A stretch of DNA of 64,000 bases. Source: Halichondria panicea. Lineage: Eukaryota; Porifera; Demospongiae; Suberitida; Halichondriidae. The position numbers and the translations under genes were made by a program. Under the pieces are notes generated by a model. The model saw only the letters and a list, made by a program, of their open reading frames with translations, had not been told where the DNA came from and searched no databases. The stretch is taken from NCBI RefSeq assembly GCF_963675165.1, contig NC_087377.1, forward strand, positions 14,752,198-14,816,197. Direction: 5' to 3'. Below are positions 23,101 through 33,960 of this stretch, in pieces (within the stretch, counting starts at the first letter, position 1; every line of letters begins with the position of its first letter).

Positions 23101-24824
23101 CTACCCTCTTCTGAAACAGGGAGGAGAAGCACAAAATACTGCATCACTGGTAACCTGCAAAGAAAGGACTTAGAGCAAGCAATAAAGTCTACGAGCTAGT
23201 CTATTTGTACATACTTTGTTGTAGCTATATACCAAGGCCTATAATTATATAGAATAACTATGCAGTTATATACCTGGTCCTGGAAACGACGCCCAATACA
23301 TTGTGACCACTTCTCGTAGCATTTGTTAGGGGAGGAGTAATCAGGACATTCTGTGCAGCTGGGAATCGTTGGGTTCTCTACTCCAAAAATGCACGCACTG
23401 CAGTAGGTTAGGCGACAAGATCCTGTACAACCAGGCCGAGGGAGGGCGTCATTATACGCAGGGCTGTTGGTGTGACAAGGAAAAGCAGATATATTTAAGG
23501 GACAAAAACGGAAGTAATTAACATAGAATCTTATAATTAGCGCAAGTATTATACAGCCAAAACAAGTTTTTTTGACACCCTGTAGCTATCTCTCTGGTGA
23601 TAGAAAATTGAACTCACTTTGAGCATAGACCTTTTCGATTGGCATGGCAGTAATCCCTAGAACACTCTGGGGGACAAGAGCACTGCACTGTTTTGGTAGG
23701 GCAGGGTGCTTGCACACATACTACAGGCACGAGGCTACAGATCTGATCAGATGAACAACCACCGTTATCCAGTTCACAGTCTGGATTGCAGAATGTTTCT
23801 CCGTTGTCAATTTCACATCGATGGCCGGGTGGACAGCGAAGTGTGCATGCTGCACATTTGAACCAATTAACACTATAATACTACTTTATAGAAAGAGTCG
23901 ATATTGTATTGGTATATGACTCATGCATATACACACTATTATAATTATTACTACAAACAATTAAGGATAACTTGCCATAGTAAACAACCCTGTATTCTAG
24001 ACAAACCTTCTTTGACACAGATTGGACAGCATTCTCCCTCTGGGACTGTCAGGATTTCTCCTTTCTCACACACTGGCCTGAGGCAAAGCACCGCAGAGCA
24101 GTCTATACCTGTTGGTGGACACATGTCGACTGTCACACATATATTGTTGACAGTGTCAATGACTTGTCCAGGAGGGCAGGTGCATCCCTGTACGCAGAGG
24201 GTGCTGCAGATTTGATTAGGATCAGAGTCACAGGTTGTAGGGCACGGGGATGCACAGTCACTGAAAACTTGACCTTCAATTTCACATTGTACTTCTGCAT
24301 AATGAAAGTACAATAGACATGCACCTACAAGAACTGACAAAGAGCATTTCAGACAAACCTTCTTTGACACAGATTGGACAGCATTCGCCCTCAGGAACTT
24401 CAAGCATCTCTCCTTTCTCACACACTGGCCTCAGGCAAGACACAGCAGAGCAGTCTCGTTGGCATCTGGCACAACACTCACCAGGTGGGGTGACCAATAC
24501 TTCACCGTCATCACAATCCTGATCAGTCAAGATCAGACAGAGGACAGCTGCACAGTCTGGACGAGTGCATACAGGGCAACATTCACCAGGAGGTGTTTCG
24601 ATAACTTCTCCTTCTTTGCATTGAGGTTTTGCACACAGAACAGTGGAGCAGTCTGGCCCACAGATAGGACAGCACTGGCCTGGTGGAGTGAATACGTCCT
24701 CTCGGTTGCATTTAAGGGGTAAACCACAGTTAACTAAAAAGCAATTTAAATTTATGGGAATAGCAGTGATCACTCCAATGGAGCCAGCAAGCACAAGTAA
24801 AGAGAGTGAAAATCTCAAATCCAT
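23101..24824 (-). CDS. Gene B: secreted TIL/VWC cysteine-rich protein
   Basis: Five exons: complement(23101..23154, 23274..23463, 23618..23849, 24007..24294, 24359..24824), 409 residues. Sites are GT..AG and phases are 1,1,2,0 as in genes A and C. It has a signal peptide ([21 protein letters not shown]) and four VWC-like units in exon 1 (CxxxxC..P.C / [10 protein letters not shown] pattern). Then come a TIL domain with all ten Cys, a fifth VWC unit, the GHRCEIDN..FC / NGGC module, and the shared C-terminal domain ending SPPCFRRG. It is the closest relative of gene A and retains the two units A has lost. It is probably secreted. An inhibitory or matrix role is inferred from TIL and VWC; no catalytic residues are present. 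Confidence 0.87.
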
Positions 24825-24870
24825 GGTTGATGATAATTATGTTACTATGCAACACACTCTTTTGCCTGAA

Positions 24871-24878
24871 CTTTTATA
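24871..24878 (-). promoter_or_regulatory. TATA box of gene B
   Basis: The minus strand reads TATAAAAG about 48 nt upstream of the ATG, in the same context as in paralogues A, C and D. Confidence 0.75.
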
Positions 24879-25420
24879 GATGTGTTCTAGATCTAATGTG
24901 CACAAAGCGTAATAATTATATAGGCACAATAACACAGGAGATTACAACAGCCAGGTGGTTTTGCATTTGAAAGGATCTCTATATCCTGTGTCTTGCAAGA
25001 CATCACCCGACCTCCTGTATAGCACCACCACAGTTACAAGGTCTCCATTGATGCAAACTTGTGACGTATAGAAGGAAGGGGCAATTCTAAGTTCTAAATA
25101 TAAATAATATAATTTTACCAGTGAGCCTGGGCTCTGTGGGAAATCATATCCTGTGAGGGCGCTCGCCTTCCCCTGCAGCAACAGAGTGGGAAATTTATTT
25201 TGTTTGTAAATGGTGTAGATGTATAAATGGTATAATTAACAGTCAAACAAGATATTAATAATAAAATATAATAATTATATAGATATAAGATATGAGTCAA
25301 TACGGTAATGAATACGTTAGTATAGATTTTTATGTGTTACTCTTAATAGGAGTGTTCAAATTATAAACAATGTTGAAGTATAGATTATGTCTGCCATAAA
25401 TACTGCAATCTGATTGGTTA

Positions 25421-26072
25421 GAGGAAGTGTTCTATCCAACTTAGAAAATTATGTACTTACTTAGACAATCATGTAATTCACTTAGAAAATTATGAAGCAA
25501 AGATTAGATAAGAACATTCAAATTATCTGATTGGCTAGAAACTCATGGTTGCTATGATCTAAAATGCTTAGACACTGTTTAGGAAGTTTCCACATGATTT
25601 AGAAGCCCTCAGGGCAAGTAGAACCCTCACTACGTTCGGGATACTACAACCAGCCCTTTGGGCTTCTATAAATCATGTATAAACTTCCTAAACAGTGTCT
25701 AACTATTATGTAGTGGTATCGAGAGCTCACAAAGGTCAGGGTAAATAGATCTATTCATGGTTGTATTATGGCAACCATGCATGTATATAACACAATCCAA
25801 GTGTAATAAGGATTCCATGCACACTAAACCCCCTCCCAATCTATGGATGTAAGACATGAAAGAAACCACCAGCTGTATAAACAGTTCGTTTCAAGTGGCT
25901 TCTCACAGCCCCGTGTAAATCTGGCAGGGAAATGTATGGCTGTCACAAAGAAAGAGAGTATAATTTGATCTCATGCACCAATGGAGATTTTATACGTATA
26001 GGCCAGCTTTGAGCCCGTGTACATCTGGCAGGGAAATTTATGATTGTCACCAAGAAAGAGAGTATACCGTAT
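25421..26072. other. Intergenic between gene B and the TIR element
   Basis: Contains the hairpin element 25566-25702 and, at about 25730-26010, a dispersed repeat (GGCAACCATG, AGTGTAATAAGGATTC, GACATGAAAGAAACCAC, TTTCAAGTGG) that recurs at about 44490-44660, with a partial match near 41695-41770. No gene was found. Confidence 0.55.
25566..25702. mobile_element. Foldback (MITE-like) element, arms about 50 bp
   Basis: The left arm, from TTAGACACTGTTTAGGAAGT through AGAAGCCC, is repeated inverted as GGGCTTCTATAAATCATG..AACTTCCTAAACAGTGTCTAA. A loop of about 35 bp separates the arms. No coding content is present. Confidence 0.85.
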
Positions 26073-26949
26073 ATCAGAGGAGGTTCGACTGGCGCGGTGC
26101 AGCTCAAGCAGTTAGCCTCTGATTACACTCAGCAAGAAACATACGGCGTGGGCGGATAACAACCAAAGACTAATCCACCCACACATGCACACACATGAGG
26201 CGTAGCAGGGGCGTAGCCAGGATTTGAGAGAGGGGGGTGCTGAGTGAATGGATTGTCTGAATTACCAGTGCGCTCGCCCCAACAGGGGGGTCTGGGGGCA
26301 CTCTCCCAGAAAAATGTTGTTGTTACCTGCTCTGATATTGATTCTAACGCAATCTGGCTAAAGAAATGAGGGTACTGCTGCTTTGAGGGTACTGGTGGTT
26401 AAGCCACATCTTCATCTGAAGATGTCCGAGTTGTGACAATTAAATCATGGCTGCTAACCAGGTTCTGCTTGTGAATTAGCAGGGCAGGGTGGCAAGCCAC
26501 TTGCAGTTGCAGTGCTGCTCTGTGAACTGGCTCAAAGAGTGACATGATGATGATGGTGATAGCTGCTGAACAGTTTGCAACTCTGTGGGGGACCTTGGTC
26601 TGCTCAGCCCACGTGGCTTTGCGCATGTGCACTGAATATTTGGAGGTGGAGCTAGCTAGTTGGAGGTGGAGTTTTGAGTTCATCGTGCAATAGAGCTCTA
26701 GTTCTCTCATATCTACATCAGCTAGCTAGCTAGTTGGGCGGAGCCCGACCGTCCCTCCCGTCAGGGACGGTTGGGCTCCGCCCAACTACTAGCTAGCTTA
26801 GCTAAGGAACTTGTGGAGCAGAGTCTGAGGCCAGAGGGGGGTGCTGGAGCACCCTCTGCACCCCTCTGGCTACGCCACTGCGTAGTGGAGTCAGCAGGGG
26901 CCATATTCCATTGCTATAGCTGCACCGCGCCTGTCGTACCTCCTCTGAT
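26073..26949. mobile_element. DNA transposon with 32-bp terminal inverted repeats
   Basis: 26073-26104 (ATCAGAGGAGGT.CGAC) and 26918-26949 are inverted copies differing at two of 32 positions. Inside, a second diverged inverted pair (AGGGGCGTAGCCAGG near 26214 and CTGGCTACGCCACTG near 26866) suggests one element nested in another. A hairpin lies at 26722-26800. No transposase frame was found, so it is non-autonomous. A clear target duplication was not found. Confidence 0.8.
26722..26800. repeat. GC-rich perfect-looking hairpin inside the TIR element
   Basis: CTAGCTAGTTGGGCGGAGCC and its inverse GGCTCCGCCCAACT..CTAGC flank GACCGTCCCT / AGGGACGG around a short loop. It could extrude as a cruciform. 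It could be a third nested foldback. Confidence 0.8.
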
Positions 26950-27320
26950 CGTAATTATTGAGAATCATGCACTTTTACTCTAAACACATTATGAACTAAA
27001 CCTAGGATGTGTCCAACATTCAATTTCAAGCAAATGCATGTTGGCATAATTATATATACTTTCATTGCATGCATGTTGATCAGTAACCATTGAAAATTGA
27101 CCATGCACAAAAGTGTTTATACACTGACATTTGTATGCATCAATGTCCAGGTAAAGATCATTACATTAAGTTTTGCCCAACGACATCAACAATCTTATGA
27201 TGATCCACCAGTGATGATTATAATCTTGATGTTCTTACAGAATTATATTTAAAATCAGCTTTGTTCATCTACAATCATAAAGTTTTTTTACATAGCTGGA
27301 TTAGATAATTATTATAACAA

Positions 27321-30300
27321 TTATCCCTTTCGAGGACACGGAGGACTGGGACACTGAATATGCTCAGTGGAGGTTGACTGCTGCAGGGATAAACAGAGTA
27401 ATAAACAGTATATGTTGCTTTTATAAACCATTGCTTTCCGTCAAATTGCATGCATGCATGGAAACTAGGTGTCGACATGCATGCATGTACAATAGTATAG
27501 TCTACTATATAATTATAGAGCTAACCATATAATTTGCTCTCCTCCAGAGTTTCCCAGCACACCTAGACCACTTCCGGTAGCATACACTCGGTCTGGAGTA
27601 GTCATTTAAATTTGAGCACTGTCGACGTTGACATCGACGCAAATTTGTTGGTTGAACCACCTCACTACCACTACCACTGTAGAAGCAAACCCTACAGTAG
27701 GTCAGCCTGCACGCTCCAGTGCATCCAGGAATCTCCAGACCCCCAAGGGTAGAATTGATGCTGAAGTAATTGAATTTAATGATTTTGTGTCAGTAGTACA
27801 TTCAGTTGCTGCATGTTTGCTAAAGTTATGCAACATTAACAATAACGGGACCTATATGATTGCAAACTTCTCACCCTCAAAGCCCAAACAATACCCTAGT
27901 AATGCCAAAATAATTGCATTAGTGAAGTCAAAATACTTTCAGTAACTATTATATAGACTCACCTTGAGCACAGGCCTCTTGGGTTGTTAGTACAAAACTC
28001 CTTTGAGCAGGGAGGAGGACAGGAACACTGAGCAACAGGAGGACAGGGAGCACGTACACAGAGCACCTGTTTGAGCTCACAAATCTGATCAGAACGACAG
28101 CCCCCATTGTCTAAACTACAGTCTGGATCGCAAAATGGTTCACCAGTCAGTTTGTCAATTTCACAGCGATGACCAGATCGACATCTCACGGCAGCGCATC
28201 GACTGAGACACTGGACGACAGGTGGGCACGGGGCACGAACACACTGAACTTGTTGTAGAGTGCATAGCTCACCCTTGGAGCAACCACCGTTATTCAAACT
28301 GCAATTAGGAGAGCAGAACGGCTCTCCAGTTGGCTTAAATATTTCACAGCGGTGACCAGATCGACATCTAATTGTGGAGCAGGGATCTCTTGTACCTGTT
28401 AGTGATAGAGTCAAGTTTTATATAATAATTATTATTTGTATTGACTCACCACAGAACATCCGGCACTCATTTAGGGATTTAAAGTTGTTTGCATTACCCT
28501 GGCAACCACCATAGATGAAAGGTTCGCATTGTCTAGAAATAGAATTGTAGTTGTAGCGTGGAAACAATGCTTCACAAGGGCCCACTTCTTCTGGCAAAGA
28601 GCAGACCTCATCTCTACTTAGACAACTGACTGTAGGGGGGCAAGGCGTAGTCACACATTGCACAACAGTTAGCTGGCAAATTTGGTTCTTAGCACAGCCT
28701 CCGTTGCCGATTTCACATGATGGCTCACAGAAGGGCCGGTTGGTTTGCACGTCCACCTTACACGCAAAGCCTAGTGCACAGTCAACCACAGCACAGGGAT
28801 CTATACACAGTAATAATAATAAATATTATTACTGTCAGTAAAAAACATCTTCAGTTATGATAGTGTTATACTCATTTACCAAAACACACTGGACAGCATT
28901 CTCCCTCTGGGACCTCCAGGATTTCTCCTTCCTCGCACACTGGCCTCAGACAGGACACCGCAGAGCAGTCTACACCAAGTACACAAATTGGACAGCATTC
29001 TCCTTCTGGGACCTCCAGGATTTCTCCTTCCTCGCACACTGGCCTCAGACAGGACACCGCAGAGCAGTCTACACCAAGCACACAAATTGGACAGCATTCT
29101 CCTTCTGGGACCTCCAGGATTTCTCCTTTCTCGCACACTGGCCTCAGGCAGGACACTGCAGAGCAGTCTACACCAGGTACACAGATTGGACAGCATTCTC
29201 CCTCTAAGACCTCCAAGGTTTCTCCTTTCTCACACACTGGCTTCAAGCAGGACACTGCAGAGCAGTCTACACCAGGTACACAGATTGGACAGCATTCTCC
29301 CTCTGGAACCTCCAGGATTTCTCCTTCCTTACACACTGGCCTCAGGCAGGATACCGCAGAACAGTCTACACCAGGTACACAGATTGGGCAACATTTTCCC
29401 TCTGGGACTGTCAGGATTTCTCCTTTATCACACTCTGGCCTCAGGCACAGTACCGTAGAGCAGTCTACACCTGTTGGTGGGCACATGTCGGTTGTCACAC
29501 ACATATTGTTAACAGTGTCAATGACTTGTCCAGGAGGGCAGGTGCATCCTTGTACACACAGGGTGATACAGATTTGGTCAGGATTAGAGTCACAGGTTGT
29601 AGGGCACGGAGATGCACAGTCACTGAAAACTTGACCTTCAATTTCACATTGCACTTCTGCGTAAGAAAGAAACTATGAACTAAAGAACTGTATTAGATAG
29701 ATACATGACAAAAAGTGTACCTTCTTTGACACAGATTAGACAGCATTTGCCCTCAGGAACTTCCAGCATCTCTCCTTTCTCACATACTGGCCTCACGCAA
29801 GACACAGCAGAGCAGTCTCGCTGGCATCTGGCACAGCACTCACCAGGTGGAGTGACCAATACTTCACCATCATCACAATCCTGATCAGTCAAAGCCAGAC
29901 AGAGAACAGCTGCACAGTCTGGACGAGTGCACACAGGGCAACATTCACCAGGAGGTGTTTCGATAACTTCCCCCTCTTCACAGTCAGGCTTCAAGCACGA
30001 CACTTCAGCACATGATAACTCAGGCTGAGCACAAAATGCTTCATTTGTTGTCTTGTTCACTTTGCAACGAAACCCTGGCTTACAGTCAACTAATGCACAA
30101 GGATCTGTATAGGAAAAAACAATGGTATACGTTTGTACTTCTTTTGATTGAATGATAACACATACTTGTACATTCCTCCCTGGGAACGCATCGGCCAGAT
30201 ATGGTGTCAATTAATTCAGCTCCCGGACAGCCACAGCCAGGCCGGCACACTGCTGCGCAAACTCGAAGCTCTTCGTTGATGGCATCGATACAGGTAGAAT

Positions 30301-31157
30301 CACAGCCAGGACAAAAACTAAATTCCTGTCCCTCGACTGCACAAGCTAGAAACAACAGTATGCATCATTACTTTGAATTGTGAAAAATTATATCAATTTT
30401 AGCATAATTATACCTGTTGGTGGGCATATGTCAGTTGTCACACATTTATTATTGACAGTGTCAATGACTTGTCCAGGAGGGCAGGTGCATCCTTGTACAC
30501 ACAGGGTGATACAGATTTGATTAGGATCAGAGTCACAGGTTTTAGGGCATGGGGATGCACAGTCACTGAAAACTTGACCTTCAATTTCACATTGCACTTC
30601 TGCAGTAAGTATAATTATAATAGAAACAGGCATGTATCTATAAAGAACGGATATAATTATGATAAAAAGCGTATACCTTCTTCGACACAGACTGGACAGC
30701 ATTTTCCTTCAGGAACTTCAAGCATCTCTCCTTCCTCACACACTGGCCTCAGGCAAGACACAGCAGAGCAGTCTCGCTGGCATCTGGCACAACACTCACC
30801 AGGTGGGGTGACCAATAATTCACCATCATCACAATCCTGATCAGTCAAGGCCAGACAGAGAACAGCTGCACAGTCTGGACGAGTGCACACAGGACAACAC
30901 TCACCAGGAGGTGTTTCGATAACTTCTCTTTCTTCACATTGAGGTTTTGCACACAGAACAGTGGAGCAGTCTGGCCCGCAAATAGGACAGCATTGGCCTG
31001 GTGGAGTGACTAAGTCCTCCGGATTGCATTCAAGGGGTCGACCACATCGAACTACAGAGCAATCTATCTTTGTAGGAACAGTTTCACTTGTGATGGCAGT
31101 AATCACTCCAATGGAGCCAACAAGCACAAGTAAAGACAGTGACAATCTAAGATCCAT
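27321..31157 (-). CDS. Gene D: large secreted TIL/VWC/Kunitz protein
   Basis: Nine exons: complement(27321..27380, 27526..27760, 27963..28395, 28450..28800, 28880..29656, 29721..30104, 30166..30345, 30414..30599, 30677..31157), 1028 residues. All sites are GT..AG and the phases close. It has a signal peptide and four VWC units (to about residue 160), then TIL (to 222) and a second TIL type ([14 protein letters not shown], to 282). Next are a GFRCKVN module with three VWC units (to 410), then TIL plus six VWC units of 33 residues (to 669). A GFACKVD/NGGC module is fused to a Kunitz domain ([13 protein letters not shown], about 730-785). Two GHRCEI/NGGC modules follow, then the C-terminal domain ([28 protein letters not shown]). 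Kunitz position P1 is Glu (GPCEAL), unlike trypsin-directed Lys/Arg. Exon 1 and both C-terminal exons match genes A-C. Confidence 0.88.
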
Positions 31158-31209
31158 GGTTAATTAATAGTTTCTTGCAACAGACGTATAGCATGGCCTT
31201 GACCTTGCA

Positions 31210-31217
31210 CTTTTATA
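31210..31217 (-). promoter_or_regulatory. TATA box of gene D
   Basis: The minus strand reads TATAAAAG about 54 nt upstream of the ATG and is followed by the same GTGCA context as in A, B and C, although the DNA further upstream is not shared with them. Confidence 0.7.
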
Positions 31218-31219
31218 CA

Positions 31220-31939
31220 ACTATTGGACGCATGTGCAATACACTGAGAGATTGCACTAGTCAGTTTATCCTGCATGTGAGCAAGAATTAACACTCTGAC
31301 CTCAATCATGTATAGTCTACCAGCAGTTACTTAAATGGTCTCTATTGAGACAAGAGAGAGGTGACTTGTTTTACACACTAGAAATCTACCGGGGTAGTCT
31401 AGATCTATACATGCATGTAGAGAGTTTATATACTGAGCTGCATTTAATTGTTCCTGCATTCCTTTACAAAACAGAAGGGGCATTGATTTGACATCTTTCG
31501 CTATTATGCTGAACTGTGCCTCCTTCCAGACTATAGCCTAGCATACCTGCATTTAGTTGTACAGCAGCTGGGTCCATTCTAGGCTTTTCCCAATTATGCT
31601 AGAAAAACGAGTGTTGCAAGCGTGCGCTTGTTAATGCCTCTCACCATGTTTTTGCTTTCACTCAAAAGTATTAGAATGTTATAGAAGAGGTCAATAATTT
31701 GCAATGTGCTTTGATTGTTTCACAAGAAAGGGGTGTCCACAGTTAGTGCATACTGATCGTCTTAAATGGCCTGTAGCCAAACAGTGGGAGCAAACCTTTG
31801 TCAAAGGTATAGTCAGTAGTCTGTGAGATAAGTATTAAAGACAGAATTCATCACAGAAAGTAGTATCTATATAAGGCAAGGTAATGTGAAGCTATAATTA
31901 TTCAGAGTTCAGACAGAGAGGTTGGAGTCCGCAATGATG
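31220..31939. other. Intergenic, no gene seen
   Basis: Upstream region of gene D. It contains the 31610-31685 copy of the word block at 14951-15022 (AATGCCTCTCACCATG). No exon is supported. Confidence 0.5.
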
Positions 31940-33480
31940 AGGTCCACGGAAGCAGCTATAGATGGCCGTTGAAGGATGGCTTTGAAGATCTGGCGCCTCT
32001 TAGACACATGATAGAGGATCTGAGTAGTGAGAATGATATTCTATACATCTTAGCCAGCCAATGGTGGTGCTGTATGGTTGCTTCCATTTGTCCGAGAGCA
32101 TGCTGGCCAGGCGTTTGTAGAAAGCTGCAGCTGCTGGGCCAAGGCCACCTGTGGTAGCGAAGACCAGGGGGGTAAAAGAAGAGTGCTCCATTTCTCTTAT
32201 ACGCTGTTCATAGTGCCTCTTTTTTAGGTTATCATGATGGTGATAAAATGCAGATAGAGAGGAGTGTCTATTCGAGGGAGCAAATGGGTTAAAAACCCTA
32301 ACGTCAAAGAACGCTCTCTCGAAAGAACTTCCCCAAAAACCATTGGCCACTATACATCTAGACGGGTGCCATTCTGTCGATTTGCGGTGGTTCTGTTGAA
32401 TTTTTCACTTGTGATGGGTTGTAGAGACGGTTCAGTGGCCATGCACTCCATGGCAAGTTTCTTTTAATAGCAATGCTGTGATATCTCTCAGCTCATTGTG
32501 TCTTATTGAGGGGAATCCGCCTCTGGGGCAGGAGAGGGCATGTTGCACTGAAAACGAGTGGCCGCACACACAGTTTGTGGGGATCTGCGATGGGGGCCAG
32601 CCATACCGAAGGGCAATGGCATCACGGAATGCTGTTTTGTGGAGTGTGAAACCGTGCTCTTCTAACGGTAACGCAGTGAGCCAGCTGGAGGCACCTTTTT
32701 CTCTTGCAAGGTCTAGATCTATCGATCTGTTGCTAATTGCATTGGTGATATGAGGGAATCTCGTATCTTGTTCGCCACTTCTAGTCCTGTACTTAATTCT
32801 TTTATTTTGTTCTTTGTGTTGATTTGGTGTACGAGGACTTCATAAGGGTAATTTTTGTATTGCGATGCTATTAGGTCAGTTGTGATGATGTGTATTGTTC
32901 ATCTGCCAACGATGCAGAATTTCCTATATTTAAACCTCCTAGGCGAACAGGGAGGGAAAATAGACTCCTCGAGATCATTAGGTGCGTCTCTGCCTGTATA
33001 TAGTTTTGGGAGCAAGGTGGTTCGAATAGAGTTCTTAATAGAGTTCTATTTTAATATCTGGGGTAGTTCTTGAGAGGCAGGACCATTTACTTTCAAGGCC
33101 ATGAGTGATAGCACCATAGGCTGCGTGTGGTTGGCTGTCGGCTATTTCCGACAGTTTTTCAATTTCCGCTATCCAGTGTGTTACTTTTCTTTTTACAAAA
33201 TCAGATATGAACTCCGGTTTGCTAATTGGAGAACCAAGCACTTGTTGTCCTTCAGTAGTGATGCCTCAGAATCCCCAAATATCTGAGAGGCTGTGGAAAG
33301 GGAGCCATCTAGCCACGTTTTCTTGGTGTTAACAAAGTAACCAAAAGATGGACCAAGTTTTGTAAAGTTGTCCCCACCATTTCTTCAGGTTAGAAATTTT
33401 GCCTGCAGCAACTTGGTGAACGACAATTTAGGAGGTCCTGCAACAAAGAAGGCAGACTGGAAGCAATTGTTAGCTTATAC
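31940..33480 (-). pseudogene. Retroelement polymerase fragment, second copy
   Basis: The minus-strand frames give, in polymerase order, LGPSFGYF/NTKKTWL, then VTHWIAEIEKLSEIA and QPHAAYGAITHGLESKW, and finally FFDVRVFNPFAPSNRH, MEHSSFTPLVFATTGG and FYKRLASMLSDKW. These are the conserved words of the same retroelement family as 13858-14920, here covering its C-terminal part. Frameshifts and stops break it at many points. It is inserted between gene D and its inverted partial copy E. Confidence 0.75.
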
Positions 33481-33493
33481 TTTTCAACATCAC

Positions 33494-33883
33494 TTACAGT
33501 AAGTAACAACCAATCAATTGCTGGAATGTGTTGACGATGACAGTTTTGTGAGGTCCAACATCAAATTTAAGCACAAAGGCAAGTGGTGCATGGTCAGAGA
33601 AGTTACAAGGAGAGTGCATGCATGTTATGTACGTATCACAGTGATGCTGTAGCGTGAGGATGTGATCAGGCCACGATCTGACTGAACTACCATCCTTCTC
33701 ATAATCAGTATGTGAATTTGACAGAGTTTTTGTAAATAGGTCCACAGAGCAGAGGTTGAGGTCAGATATGAAGCACATAAGACTGTTACGGAAAACAGAA
33801 GAGCGTGAAAAATCTACGTTGAAATCATCATTGCATGTCTTTAAGGTGAATTCATTAAATTTTTGTTTTTGTGTTTGTAACAA
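33494..33883 (-). pseudogene. Non-LTR retrotransposon endonuclease C-terminal fragment (tentative)
   Basis: An open minus frame of 129 residues contains FSDHAPLAFVLKFD preceded by SRSWPDHILT, the pattern of the C-terminal end of apurinic-type endonucleases of LINE elements (S.SWPDH, SDH.PL). No catalytic N-terminal part is present, so only a fragment remains. Confidence 0.5.
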
Positions 33884-33960
33884 TCCCTTACCAAAATTAA
33901 TGTAGCTTAATGTTGAACTACTTTAATTATACATTTTGCTTACTTTACTGTTTGTATAAT

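Larger units (their letters stand above)
21522..25420. repeat. Tandem segmental duplication, unit 2 (holds gene B)
   Basis: Direct duplicate of 17225-20355, with the same 3' flank, all five exons, introns, promoter and 5' flank. It differs mainly by an additional block at 21677-22258 carrying a glycosyltransferase-like pseudogene, and by a full-length exon 1. Confidence 0.85.

Noticed and set aside
28988-29458. Long plus-strand frames opposite the VWC repeats of gene D (also at 34894 and 41893)
   Set aside because: Shadows of the repetitive Cys-rich coding strand. They lack splice structure, and the minus strand explains the sequence.
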